Of a stretch of 64,000 nucleotides of DNA, positions 47,910-59,728 are shown in pieces; position 1 is the first letter of the stretch, and each line of letters opens with the position of its first letter. The notes beneath the pieces were generated by a model that ran no database searches, was not told the origin of the DNA, and saw only the letters and a list, made by a program, of their open reading frames with translations. The position numbers were made by a program, and so were the translations under genes. This DNA comes from Gloeophyllum trabeum ATCC 11539 (lineage: Eukaryota > Basidiomycota > Agaricomycetes > Gloeophyllales > Gloeophyllaceae): the NCBI RefSeq assembly GCF_000344685.1, contig NW_006920414.1, positions 444,488-508,487 of the forward strand, read 5' to 3'.

Positions 47910-49578
47910 TCACAGCGGCCTGCGCCTACAGCTCAACCTATCCTGCCGCCGCCTTCCCAGCGGACTGGGGACTACAGGCGAGTGAGCAAACTCGCGCCGG
48001 AAGGTTTCTGCAACAGTGGTCAGTAAACATGTTTCCCTCGGGAGAGCCGAAGATGACATACCTAGACCATCGCAGGTCCCGATGGAGGAAAGGCTATTCG
48101 ACCGCTTCCTCATCAGGGAGGCCGCAAGCCGGCTGCACGCCTCGTCGTCGCTGTTCTCGAAACGCACGTCGATGGGCGAGAAGCGCTCGTGGATCAGCGG
48201 CGCGAATTCCTCTTCCGCTGCGCAAGGACATCCGTTAGCACTCCATATAACCAAGCTTTGGATGAAAGACGTACGTATACCATGCGCAAAGTTGCGGAAC
48301 ATGAGCAAAGGTGAGTCTGTCGAGCTATCATAGACCTTCGGACGCGACGAAGACGTCTCTTGCTCGTCGTCTGCGAGCGACTCCGACTCTGACTCGGTGT
48401 CAAGTTCCGATCCGCTGCCCACGACAGTAGGGCTGCCGGGCATATCGCCTTCAAATGAGCCGGAGCTTGCCTTGAAGTGCGGCCGCGATGCCGGAGTAGA
48501 GGAAGACTCGGCCTCTGGCTCATCCTCGTCCTCCTCGTCAATTCTAGCCAGCGGCGTAGTGGGGGTAATCGGCGAGTCCTCGATACCGAGACCCGTGGGT
48601 GAGCTCGGGAGGGGGATGGTGCAGCTGAGTGAACTGGGGCAGGCGGCGGCGTCGGCGTCCGTCGCGGGCGGGGCAGTCCAGCTGTCCAATATCGCCTCGT
48701 GCGACCACGCGTCGTCCTCCCGCCTCCTGCTCACGATGCGGTCGTCCTCGGCTTCCGACACCACGATTGTCGGTACTTCGACCCCGTGGTAGGCGTCGTC
48801 TTCTTCGTCTTCGTCTGCCTCGTCGCCGCGCTTCCACGCATCAAGTGTGGCGAGGACGGTAGTGAACGTGTCGGACACGAGGTCGTCCGCCGCCTTGCTC
48901 GCGGCGACGTACTCCTCCAGGACCTCCATCTTCTCGCGGGTCCGGCGCACCTCCGCGTCCTTCTCCGCGCACCGCGCCTCCAGCTCCTCCTTCTCCTCCC
49001 AAACACGCGCAACCTGCTCTTCTAACTCACGATTCCGCGCCTCCAGGTCCTTATTCCGCTCCTCGAGCTTATCCGCGACATACTGCACGCCCGTCACCGC
49101 AAACCCCAACCTCTCCACCTCCGCTTCCAGCCTCCTCTTCTCCTCTCGCAGCCCCTCCGCCTCCCTGCGCGCCTCCTCGCACGCCCTCTCCTTCTCCTGG
49201 ACGCTCCTGCGCGCCGTCGCCTGCGCGGCGCAGCCCAGGAGGTCCTGGCGGAGCAGCTTGAACTGCAGCGCCATCACGTTGCGCGCCTTCGCCGCCATCT
49301 CGGCCTTGAGCTGCGCGATCTCGAACTTGAGCTGCTCGGCGTGCGCCTTGAGGAAGGCGTTGGACTCTTCGGAGCGCTGGAGGCGCCGCTGGAGGGAGCC
49401 GTTCTGCGTCGCGAGGTTGTTGCAGTAGGTGCGCATGCGGGCGGGGCTGTTGGGTGGCTGCTGGGTGGGAGGGGGTGTAAGACGATTAGGTTATTGAGAA
49501 GGTGGGTGGGAGGATGCGTACCTGCTCGGTTGTCGGTGTGAAGGGGCTCGCGGGACTGAGGACCTGGACGTCGGCCAT
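47910..49578 (-). CDS. Coiled-coil protein of unknown function
   Basis: Four exons on minus: 49522-49578, 48281-49460, 48062-48217, 47910-48007 (496 aa). An N-terminal segment of about 30 residues rich in Pro/Ser is followed by a strong coiled coil of roughly 170 residues (about 35-205; heptad-like runs of L, E, K and R such as EEKRRLEAEVERLGF and LEARNRELEEQVARV). The rest is acidic, Ser/Thr/Pro-rich and probably disordered. Introns 2 (48218-48280) and 3 (48008-48061) are multiples of three without stops, so the unspliced frame is also open; they were called because of good GTAT/GCAG sites. No domain identifies it. Confidence 0.7.
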
Positions 49579-50408
49579 CGTGCTCAATATGAATCGAAGT
49601 GGTGAACGATGCGGGTTCAGTTTGGATTGAAGGTCCGGTCAAGTATCGCGGTGTCGCAGCTAGCCTAAGCTAGTGGAGAAAAGCGGGGGGCGCTCAGGTA
49701 CCAATGGAAACAAAAAAAGTCGAAGCAGAGATCAGGGAGATAGGACCACTCCCAGCGCAGGTCCCTCGCTTATATGCAGGTGCGTGGAAGCAAAGGGGAG
49801 GGGGCATGGAGGCATTGATAGATTTCGAGGGCCCGGAGGGACATGCGGGAACAATGTGGCCGCGGGAGATAGCTGATCAAGATGGGCGTAGGTCCGGGGA
49901 GGGAAGGGGATTAAGGGGAACTATTCATATCGGGGTATCTTAATCAATGGCGGTGCTTAGTACTGATCCTCGTTCCGGGTCTCTTCCCAGCTCAGTCCAT
50001 AGTGGTCTTTTACGAGTTTCCAGGTAATGACAGAGACTGCAGTATTGGGGTCATGGGTTTCCAGACTAGCCTGCAAAGCAGATTAGGGCTTGCACGACTG
50101 CTCGTATAACCAGCTCTGCGCATTCCTGTCGTAGTTTATCCTCCATAGTACCCAGTTCTCATCCAGAAACGCGTTGCAAGCATGCCCAACACGCGTCCTC
50201 CGCACGCCAACTCTAATTACAGCACAGCCCCTAGGCCTTCATGCGAGAAGCACCTCTGCACGTGACCCCTGTCCAATTCATCCGATTCCAATTCGTCCGA
50301 AGCAGTCATTATCTCGAAGTCCAAACCTACTGCCAGACACTGTATACAGTCGCAAGTCAGGCGAACTTGGCCTCTAGCTCCGTTTCTCCGAGTTCCGACA
50401 AGAACACA
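49579..50408. other. Divergent intergenic region
   Basis: Between the start of the coiled-coil gene (-) and cytidine deaminase (+). A purine-rich plus-strand stretch near 49670-49940 keeps short frames open, but none has a motif. No gene is called. Confidence 0.55.
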
Positions 50409-51229
50409 ATGGCGATCCGCGCGTGGACGCTCTCGATGGAGGACCGGGACAGGCTCATCCGCGCCGCCATCGAAGGTCCGTCCTATCTCACTCGCTCGAA
50501 ACGGGGGAAGGGTGATAGCTGAGGGTTTGGTAGCGAAGGAGGGCTCGTACAGCCCGTACTCGAAGTTCCGCGTCGGCGCGGCGCTGCTGAGCGCGAGCGG
50601 GGAGGTTATCAAGGGCGCGAACGTCGAGAACGCGTCGTACGGTGAGTGGGTCTTATCGTGTTCTCATATTCTCCGCACGCGTCCTGCTTTCCTCTACACC
50701 TCTGGATTTGTTTTACTCCGAACGCTGCGTTTCATACTAGATCTGATTGTGCTCTGCCCCGGACTTATACAGGAGGTACGATCTGTGCCGAGCGCACCGC
50801 GATCGTCAAAGCAGTGGTACGCACCCCTGCTCTCACCCATTCCCCCGTTCTCACCGATCCTTGGGTGCACGAACAGAGCGAGGGCACCCGATCCTTCGTT
50901 GCGATAGCCGTAACCTCGTAAGCCTTCTTCCTCCCCTCCCCCCCCTCTCCCTCCCCTCCCTTCCACCTTCCCCCGCCCTCACCGCATCTCACCACCCCAC
51001 CAGCGACGTCCCGCACGCCATCTCGCCCTGCGGCATCTGCCGGCAGGTCCTGCGCGAGTTCCTGACGCTGAGCACGCCCATCCTGCTCGTCCCCGCCGAC
51101 TACGCCGCACGCCTGCTCGAGGGCAAGGAGGACGGCGTGGTGGAGGCGACGCTCGAGCAGCTGCTGCCGATGAGCTTTGGGCCGGAGCATTTGGAGATGG
51201 AGCGGGGTCAGGGTCAGGGTGGGAGTTAG
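50409..51229 (+). CDS. CDD1: Cytidine deaminase
   Basis: Pyrimidine salvage enzyme that converts cytidine and deoxycytidine to uridine forms with a zinc-bound water. Five exons: 50409-50475, 50519-50641, 50773-50816, 50877-50917, 51004-51229 (166 aa). Motifs: YSPYSKFRVGAALL, NVENASYGGTICAERTA (zinc Cys and catalytic Glu of the C-A-E triad) and SPCGICRQVLREF (the other two zinc Cys). This is the small homotetrameric type. The C-terminus carries an extra short GQGQGG tail. It converges with the J-protein gene (189 bp between stops). Confidence 0.95.
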
Positions 51230-51418
51230 GGTTGAAGATTGGACGGAATGTATGTTACGAACGTGTTGGTGTGTATCGGTACATAATTTCTTTTTTGCGT
51301 ATGTACATACTAGCTATCTTACATGCAGGGCAGCCGCAGCCGACTCTGGCTGATAAGAATAAAGTAAATATACACTATCTCTGCGTCCACCCTCACACAG
51401 ATGTAGTACCACCGGACC

Positions 51419-52294
51419 CTAGCACTCCTTCTCCGGCTCGGCAAGCTGCTCCTCCCTCACCGCCGCCTGGTGCTCCTGCACCCGCCTCCTAATCTCCCTC
51501 CGCCGCTCCCACCCGTACTCCCGGGCCTCGCGCCTCGCCTGCGCGAGGTTGGCCGATGCCTGGAGATGTCGTTGTTCGACGAGCGAGTAGGGGTTGATGA
51601 ATACCGCGGGCGCGAGGCCAACCACGAGGGACTGCGAGTCAAGTGAGTCCTGACGCCGACAAAGGCAACGGGGAGGAGCGAAAGGGAGTGCGCACCAGGA
51701 CGCCAAACGTGATAATAACCCGGTCCTTCCACCGATCATCCGCGCTCGCCGTCCACACCTGCTCGCTCCCCCACGCGCCATACCCCCCGCCCCCGCCCCC
51801 GCCCCCTCCCGCGCCCCTCCTTTCACGCTCCGCGCTGCGCGCCCACTGCTTCCGCCGCATGATATCGAGCTGCTCCTCGTACGGGTAGCCAGACCACGAG
51901 TGGCCGCGGAACGCGGGCTTCGCGGGGGCCTTGCCCGTGAGGACGTCGTACGCGTGCCGGATGGAGTGGAAGCGCGCGTGGCGCTCGTGCGCGGGGAGGT
52001 GGCGGCAGGCGGGGGAGTCGGGGTGGTGCGCGCGGACGAGGTCGTAGTCTGCGTTGGTCCGTTCGTTTAGTCATTCGGAGTAATAAATTTGGGCAGGGAG
52101 AGGTACACACAGCGCGCTTTGATGTCGGCTTGTGAGGCACCCATGGGGAGGTGGAAGATCTGGTACGGCGTCGGGTTGGGGTGCGCAGGGAAGGGGAAGG
52201 GGCTCTGCGGTGCCGTGGACGTCGAGGCGCAGCGGACTTGGAGCTGGATCTGGACGAGGACGGGGTGCGGCAGTTGCAGGAGGCGTTTGTGCAT
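51419..52294 (-). CDS. Mitochondrial DnaJ-domain (J-) protein
   Basis: Three exons on minus: 52111-52294, 51696-52048, 51419-51649 (255 aa). The N-terminus (MHKRLLQLPHPVLVQIQLQVR) looks like a mitochondrial presequence. A J domain follows: PYQIFHLPMGASQADIKARYYDLVRAHHPDS, with the HPD motif intact that stimulates Hsp70 ATPase. Then comes a glycine tract coded by a GC-rich repeat (51783-51818), a possible single hydrophobic stretch (VIITFGVL, LVVGLAPAVFI) and a charged C-terminal helix (ARREAREYGWERRREIRRR). No zinc-finger or C-terminal peptide-binding domain, so this is a class III J-protein. The start at 52294 was chosen because upstream codons have no targeting character. Confidence 0.85.
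51783..51818. repeat. C-rich simple repeat encoding a Gly tract
   Basis: Imperfect CCCCCG repeats on plus. On minus they code for about ten consecutive glycines in the J-protein linker. G-quadruplex formation on the minus strand is plausible. Confidence 0.8.
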
Positions 52295-52737
52295 GGCTGC
52301 TTTGGACTGGATCGACTGCGGTAAGGAGTGTCGGTGATGAGGAGGACGAGCAGGAGACTCGAGGATGGTGATAAATGTTATGCAGGGGTAATGGAGAGAT
52401 ACGGCGGCATCGTATCGGCACCGGACCGTGGTGGCGTGGAACCATAAGGTCTCTCGCTGGACTTCTGGGGGACCACATCCTCTACCTGTCATTCACCACC
52501 ACTGACGAGATATCCCTGACAAAGATCATGTTTATTACGGTTGGTCTTGCGCTCGGGCATCCATGAGAGTGGATGGGCTCAACCTAGTGCGGTCTTCCCA
52601 GCTTCCAAAACTGTGGATTACCTCCGTGCTCCCGGTTCGAGGTGCGTCCGACCCATTGGCATCAGCTTCACGCAACAGCTGTTGGGTGAGAAACCATATC
52701 CATCGAAAAAACTGCATGGGTAGTGCGCCTGCTGTCT

Positions 52738-53509
52738 TCATCCACCCTCTGTATTCCTCAGGGCGTCGGAGTACTTCAGTCTTTGCCCTGCTTTCCTCAG
52801 GACTTGCCCCGTCTTCATCGTCGTCTGCGTCTCCATCTCTGGTCCGACTTCAACCTCTTCCCAGTCATCAATGCCATCGTCGTCTTCCTCATCTAGCGCG
52901 ATTACCCTGGGCAGGCTCTCCACGATCTCGAACTCGTGCGCGGCCCCTGAAATGCCACAACCAAAGCGTGAGCAGTTGATCTACACTCCAACGCGTATCT
53001 ATCAGGTCGGTAAGCTGTACCTTTTCCTTTAGCTGGCTTCGCGTTATCTACGAACGCACTTAAGGTCGGTAGCGGATACCCTTCACTTCCTGCTCCCATC
53101 GCACTCGCATCGGCGTCCATCTCGTCGTCGTCGTGGTACACCCACCGCCGCTCAATCTTGTGGAAGGCTTCCCTCCGGCGTGCAGCACTTGGCTCTCGGG
53201 TCCCGCCCGCACGCCTTGCCTTCTGCTCCTTCCTCTGCCTCTCGTTCTCCTCCACCGCCTGCTCCCCAAAATCAGCCCCTGCACCTGCGCAGACGTGGAC
53301 ACGCACCTTCCTCCTCGCCTCCCGCTCCTCTCTCGCCCTGACGCCCTCCCACGCCCGCTCGCGCGCGCCCAGCCGCTCGAGCTCCTTCGCCTCCCCGCGC
53401 GCGCGAGGCCCCAGCGCACCATCTTGCCCAGGAGCTCCCGGCATTCTTCCTTCGTCTCCTTGTACACCCGCCATTGCAGCTTGCCCAGGCCCGACTCGTG
53501 GATGGCCAT
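52738..53509 (-). CDS. Unidentified charged protein; 5' reading frame unresolved
   Basis: The 3' exon 52738-52946 encodes an acidic tail (EFEIVESLPRVIALDEEDDDG, DDWEEVEV). It is joined by a good intron (52947-53020) to a long exon ending at 53021 that reads as K/E/R-rich helix (AKELERLGARERAWEGVRARE, EENERQRKEQKARR). The most protein-like start is ATG at 53509 (AIHESGLGKLQWRVYKETKEECRELLGKM), but it lies in another frame. The change falls in the GC-rich stretch near 53395-53425. A 29-nt GTGCGC...GGGGAG segment would restore the frame exactly but is too short for a normal intron, so an indel error or a different start is possible. I do not recognise the family. Confidence 0.55.
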
Positions 53510-53921
53510 GGCGTGCGCGGATGGTATATGGTATAGGTAGGAAGTACGGATCCCTGATCGTTTGGGTGTATGTACTGGGTATACGGGTTGGCAAGCACTT
53601 TATGGCGTGCGTTGTATGTTATGTGGAGTCTTGTATAGCCTCGACGACAATATCCGAGTCAAGCTGCGTCGCCGGGAAGACAGTGCGGTGGGCGGTACCG
53701 CGTACGCGGTGGCAGTACTAGGTAGATCTAGCTTATATTTCGGGGTTACCATTGATTAAGTTGCTGCTGTTACTCAACTCCAGTACTAGATACCCCATTG
53801 GGCATCATAACTCGTATACAGACAACGGTGATACACCCTACCATCTCTTGAGTACCGGAGCCACGTATCTGCACCATGTACAATCTACACGCTCTACCCA
53901 TCCACGCCGAACCCCGGCCCT

Positions 53922-56132
53922 TCAGCGCCCGAAACACGGCAACCACTCGTCCAGGGCCAGCTCGAACAAGCCCAGGCCAGCATAGAACGGCGCCTGCGCG
54001 ACGGGGCTGTAGAACCCGACAGTGCGGAACTCGGTGTGGTTCGCGTCGGGCGTGAGCAGCACGCGCAGGTCGGAGACGTGCACCATGCCCGCATGCAGGA
54101 GGCCGAAGAAGGAGGGGGCGGGGGCGGGGGTGTTGCAACTGTGGAGTGGGCGAGGGGTTGGAAGAGAGGGAGGTGGAAAGGGGGAGGGGAGGGTGCTTAC
54201 GCGGGGACTGCTACGGTGGAGTTGCGGAAGGGCGAGTTGGGCTCGATGGATGCGAGGCCCATCGTGCGCCACGGGTCGACTAGCATCCGCATCTCAGTCA
54301 CTCATCACCTCCTTCCAAGTCCAAATTGGATGGACGACAGGGATAGGGACACGAATGAAATGAAAATAGGCTAATGACTCACACTCTCCGTTCGTCCAGA
54401 ACACGTTGGACGGGTTCATCTCCCACCCGCCGTACTTGTTGATATTCTCGACCTGCGGGGACACAGGCAAGCCCTCCGGGAACGCCGCGTCGCATTGCTG
54501 CTGGAACAGCTCGAGCGACCTGAAGGCAGTCTCGATGGACAGCGGGTTGGTCGGGTCGCCTCGCTGGTAGAATCCTTCACCCCCCTTGTTGTTAATACCA
54601 CGCTGCACTTGCAAAGTAGACAGCAAAATGTGTACCGTATTCCGAGCAGTACTGCCACATCCAGCTCCGGTCCTGGACGGGATCGTCCGGGTTGCCGGGG
54701 ATGGAGTCGTAGTCGGTCTCGGCGAGGCCTGCCAGGAAGGCGTCGAAGGCGACTTCGATGCCGTACGTCGTCGCGAGGCCGCCCTCCACCGGGGCCTGGG
54801 TGTAGTTCTGCGTCTCGAGGATGTTGCAGAATGGAAGCACGGACGCTTGGAAGCCGTAGTACTACGTAAGACGTCAGCACAGTCTTGGAAGAAAGGACGA
54901 CGGGAATGGGGAAGGGATTACCTGGTAGAAGCTCAGAGGATCCATCAGTATACTCGCAGCATCAACGTCGCTCATATTCGCCGCCTGCTCCATAGTGAGA
55001 CCCTGCGCCCCAGTCGTATTCCCCCCAGGCCCGCTCCTCTCCGCATACAACAACCGATACTTCATCTCCACAACTTCACTCTCATCGCCCCCGCCGAGCG
55101 TCTCGTCCACGTACCTCGTCACCGCGGCCCAGTCCGCGGAGCAGTTCCGCGTTAGGCTGCGCTCCGCCGCCTCGTAGTAGCTCGCCATGTCGACCTGCGC
55201 ATGCACGGGCGCGGAGCTCGCCCACGTGGCGTAGATCACCTCGGGGTTGCGCACGCGCAGGAGCGCGCCGCGCACGCCCGGGTAGGAGCCGCCCAGCCAG
55301 ATCCAGGGCGTGCGCGACGGATGCAGGAGGGCTGGCGGGGCGGAGGGGTGGGCGAAGCGGTTCGCGAAGTAGACGACGTCTTCGAGGGCTTGTTCGGTTG
55401 TCAGGAATTGCCATTGCGCAGCTGTGGTGTTTTCCTGAGGATCCGTGCAGCGTCAAAGTGACATTGTGCCGTGGTTCAGGACATTGGCTCAAAGATACGT
55501 ACGTTCACGGGAAACGGCTGCGAGTCCCCGTAATACCGATGTTCCCACAAGACCGCGATGCCCTTGTACCTTTTGGCCAGCCGCATAGTCGCAGACAGGC
55601 CATGATATTCCTGGTTTTCGGGTCATATGACCGTACGTGAGCGCCTACGAGGGCGAATGTTCACAAACGCACTTGCAAGTAGTACGGCACCAGCGGTTCT
55701 GCGTTCTGCTCGCCCGAATCAAAGACTAGTGAGAACGTTCGCTGAATTGCGCCGCAAGGTTGGTCAATTGATCAACCAAGACGCACGGAAGACGGGTCCC
55801 CCCGGCTCGTAGTACGTCGCGTTCACCCAGTAGCGGTTGGGATATGTGCCAGAGGTGTTTCCGAAATGATCTATCGGCATCTGCGGGACACCAGTGAGAA
55901 ATGCGTATAATTAACTTGTTTGTTCACATGCTCAGGGTTTCATCCCCATGGGCAGGGAGATTTGCATTGGATGAGAGAGACTGACGTCAAAGAAAAGGGG
56001 GAGGCTTTCAGCGACTGCGGTCCTCGGGACCGGGGCGAGGTATTCTCTGAACGCGAGGCATGGGGGTAAGCATACCAACAAAGTCAAGAGCGAAAGTGAC
56101 AGATTCGGAGCGTCTCTTGATATCCGGGGCAT
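53922..56132 (-). CDS. Secreted serine carboxypeptidase, family S28
   Basis: Prolyl-specific exopeptidase family (lysosomal Pro-X carboxypeptidase/DPP7 relatives), here extracellular or vacuolar. Nine exons on minus: 55986-56132, 55787-55880, 55673-55725, 55503-55610, 54922-55434, 54636-54861, 54383-54574, 54201-54279, 53922-54138 (542 aa). The signal peptide has a hydrophobic core LSLSLLTLLVCLPPCLA. PIDHFGNTSGTYPNRYWVN is the S28 N-terminal motif. Catalytic Ser184 lies in GGSYPG; Asp is probably in TNGEFDPWR and His in HAGMVHVSDL. YCSEYGFYQ is the conserved core. Several NxS/T sequons support secretion. It is divergent from the GMC oxidase gene. Confidence 0.92.
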
Positions 56133-57441
56133 GGTGACGACCGGGAAGCAGATCTCAGGCGGCGGGAAACCAACGTCAAGTCTCTTATATCTAAGGCGTA
56201 GCGATAAGCCTCAGGAACGGACGAACTTGGGTCTTCACGATAAGTCGTCTCTTCAAGATAAGTCTTGAGTCTTCTCCCCAAGATAATGTAGAAGAACACA
56301 GAGCTCGAGGTATGACAAGGCCTAGGATTAGCACGCGACTTGTAAAGCCAGGAATAGATCCTGCGGGCCGGTGTGCTCGACATGTACACTGAGTCGAATT
56401 ATACATAGGACAGCCGGGTCGCAAAAATATAAATCATGAACGGGTCATAAGTGAAGATTGAATTGATGACGGCAGGTTGTAGCACAGAGCGGTATGCACG
56501 GAAGAGAGTGTAGGCAGATGACTGTTATTCGGACTTGCGCAAGTTCCGTCTACTTCACGTATGTTCCAGAGGCACCGCAGACGCCATGGGCCGCTAGCTT
56601 TGTTTCAAAGGCGAATTTTGCCCATGATGTTGTCTATCCACTTGTTCCTGGCGGGCAAAGGACGTACCGGTTACGGTCACGATTGCATCACTTGGATCAG
56701 GACAGCAAACTGTCAGAGGGTGGATTGCTCGCCAACAGACTCCAATGCGTAGTTTGCTGCCTCGGCCAAGGTTGCACGGGCGCTTTGCCTGCCATGCTAG
56801 CGTTTAACTTCCGTGCAAGCAACGTGCCAGACGCCATAGATCGCAAATACCGCGTCCCCTTCGAGCAGTTATGCAGCCAGAAATGATGTTAAACTTGCCT
56901 TTCGCTTTTGAAAGAATACGTCGACCTTCGACGTAAGGGGTCGTTTCAGGTTGACAGGGGCCACCGCTGTGGCCACTCGCGTCGGGAGAGACGCCACAAC
57001 TGACAGAGCCGAGGGCGGCAAACACGTGGAAAAACCGCCCTGTGCGGCATCAATAATGAGCAGTTCCGTATTCTGTCACCGGCCAATTTGCGGTCTATTT
57101 GGGGCCCACGCACAGTCTCGAGCATGTTTAAATGGCGCAGGCAGCGTCGCAGGGTGCGGTTACCCCGAGCCCTGTCCCGTCCGCTCTCGCCCCCCTCCCG
57201 TTGCTGTGTACGCCGTCTAGCTCGCGTCTCCGAGCCTCGACTCGATTTTTCGAACAAGGGCATTGTTGGCCGCTCCGTGTTTGACACCCATTTGTAGTCC
57301 CGCGCGTGACTATCAGGTCGCCAAGCGTTTGTTCCGCATCCCTTTATAACGATGTCCGGTGTGAGTGCCTGTCCCCATCTTACACCTAATTTTTGCTCAA
57401 TAAGCAGCCTCGTTCTGTCTTCTCTCCAGCCTACGCTCCTG
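56133..57441. other. Divergent intergenic region (S28 peptidase / GMC oxidoreductase)
   Basis: 1.3 kb between two divergent genes for probable secreted proteins. No intact gene; the 130-codon frame at 56494-56886 has no domain. A TTTATAA motif at 57343 is a possible core promoter element for the GMC gene. Confidence 0.6.
57343..57349 (+). promoter_or_regulatory. TATA-like element upstream of the GMC gene
   Basis: TTTATAA lies 93 bp before the ATG at 57442, a usual distance for a fungal core promoter with a short leader. Motif evidence only. Confidence 0.4.
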
Positions 57442-59728
57442 ATGAGGGCACTGTCGATCCTTTCGGTTACGCTAACGCTCACGACACATGCGTATGGCTG
57501 GGAAGGCGGCCATCGCGACGTACACGAATATACCCGCGACCTGAGGAGACGGAATATCGTCACCAATGGTCAGATCGCTGATACCTATGACTTTGTCATT
57601 GCTGGTGGAGGTACTGCCGGCCTCGTTCTTGCCGCTCGCTTGTCGGAAGACACAAATACCAGCGTCCTTGTCCTCGAGGCAGGCGACACCGGAGACGCAG
57701 TAGCGGACAAGATCAGTGAGTTATTCATGGCCTGGCGCAATCTGCCGTTTCTGACGTTCTTGCAGATGTTCCTGGCAACGCCTACTACGAATCACTAGAA
57801 GGCACGTCATACGACTGGAATTACACAACCGTAGCACAGGCACAAGCCAATAACCGTCAACTACCCTGGGCTCGAGGAAAGGTTTTGGGTGGGTCCAGTG
57901 CCATCAACGGCATGTACGCCATCCGCCCGTCATCACTCGAGGTCGAAGCGTGGAGAAATCTCATCGCTTCACAAGACAACACTTCGGCCTCTGCATGGAG
58001 TTGGGATAACTTCCTGAATGCGATGAAGAAGAGCGAGACATTCACGCCGCCCTCGCAAGACATCCAGCAAATCGGACAAATCGCATACGACGCCTCGAGT
58101 CGCGGTACCTCCGGCCCGTGGCATGTTTCTTACCCTGGCTAGTAAGCAAGAATACCTGTTTGGATTCTCAGAAGCCTGCTAAGCTATACACTTTTAGCAT
58201 GTTCCCGCTCGTCGGAAACTGGACTCCTACTTGGGAAACCTTCGGTGTGCCGCAGGCACAGGATCCTGACAATGGTCAGAACTGGGGCGTGTATGTTGCG
58301 ACGTCGTCGATCAACCCCAGTAACTGGACCAGGTCTTACTCCAAGTCCGCGTACATTGACCCGCTCCCGCCTCGGTCGAATCTCGCTGTTGTGCCCAATG
58401 CGATGGTCACGAAGATTGTCTTCGACAACTCATCGGGTCTGACTGCTAATGCCGTTCAATATGCTGCCTACGACGGTGCTCCGGTGCAGACTGTCAAAGT
58501 CAATAAGGAAGTGATCGTTGCAGGTGGTGCGATTGGTAGCCCGCATCTTTTGATGCATAGTGGTATTGGCCCGGCCGACGTTCTCCAGGCCGCTGGTGTC
58601 CAGGTGCAGTACGAACTCCCGGGCGTGGGACAGCATCTGCAGGACCATATCGTAAGCTTTGTTTCATCCATCGTATTCGAGGCATCCTGACTGTGTCTGC
58701 AGAGCACCCAAGTCACATTCAACACTAATCAAGACACCGCCGGATCCGTCAAGGCTGCGAACGACGCCACCTCCAGTTCGCCAGAGTTCCTCTCGTTTAT
58801 CAACTCTGCGACCGCCTACATCAATATCTCCACGCTCGTCGCCGACCCCAATACCTTCAAATCGGAAATCGCCGGCGCTCTAGACTCCTCCGCGTCCTCC
58901 CTCGTCCCCAGTCAATACTCCCAGGTTGTTAACGGCTACAAGGCCATATACAACACAAACCTGAACGACCTGTTCACGACCTCGGTTGGACAGATGGAGA
59001 TCCTTCTCAGCTTAGTCGGCGACAAGAGCGTAGCCATCCAGGCCGCGCTCCAGCGCCCCTTCAGCCAGGGCCGGATCTATATCAACTCTGCGAATCCGTT
59101 TGACTCGCCCGTCATCGACCCCGGGTACCTCACGCACTCGGCTGACGTCGTCATGATGCGCGAGGGTCTCAAGCTCGCGAGGAAGATCGGCTCTGTGTCG
59201 CCCTTGAGCCAGTACTTGACTGGCGAGACCTCGCCGGGGTCGTCGGTCAACTCGGACTCGGACTGGGAGAACTGGCTCAGGAACGCGATTGGGACGGAGT
59301 ACCACCCTTCGTGCTCGTGCGCGATGTTGCCCGAGTCGGATGGAGGTGTTGTTGACGCGAACTTGATTGTGTACGGGACCAGTACGTCTTCGCTCTCTTT
59401 TGGTTAGTGGGTATATGTTCTGATCGTTTGTTCAGAGAACGTCCGGGTCGTGGATGCGTCCGTCTTCCCCATCCAGTTCTCGGCCCACTTACAGGCGCCT
59501 GTGTACGGTCTTGCTGAACAGGCCTCCACGATCATCCGCGCGAAGTACAACGGCGTTACCCTTCCCTGGGCATCTGCGTCTCCCTCGTCAACCTCCTCCG
59601 CTTCGCCTTCGTCGACAGGGACGAGCCACAAGAGCGCTGCCACTCCCAGATCATCGTCCAACCTAACGATGGCCCTTGTGTCCGTCGCCGCCGCCTCCTT
59701 CTTCTCCGCCCTCTCCGTCCTGTTCTAG
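57442..59728 (+). CDS. GMC oxidoreductase (aryl-alcohol oxidase/dehydrogenase type), possibly GPI-anchored
   Basis: Extracellular flavoenzyme of the glucose-methanol-choline family, which in such fungi supplies H2O2 or recycles quinones during wood decay. Five exons: 57442-57715, 57766-58141, 58198-58651, 58703-59381, 59436-59728 (691 aa). A signal peptide ([16 protein letters not shown]) is followed by the FAD motif [22 protein letters not shown] signature 1 [14 protein letters not shown] and signature 2 [15 protein letters not shown]. The active-site pair is His569 ([10 protein letters not shown]) and His612 ([11 protein letters not shown]). The C-terminus has an extra Ser/Thr-rich stretch and ends in a hydrophobic segment ([19 protein letters not shown]), a GPI-anchor-like signal that is unusual for secreted aryl-alcohol oxidases. 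The substrate is not decidable from sequence. Confidence 0.92.

Noticed and set aside
48847..49428. 193-codon Ser/Arg-rich plus-strand frame
   Set aside because: Antisense of the coiled-coil exon; the composition mirrors E/K-rich codons.
56494..56886. 130-codon plus frame in the S28/GMC intergenic region
   Set aside because: No domain, no plausible splicing and mixed composition; probably random.
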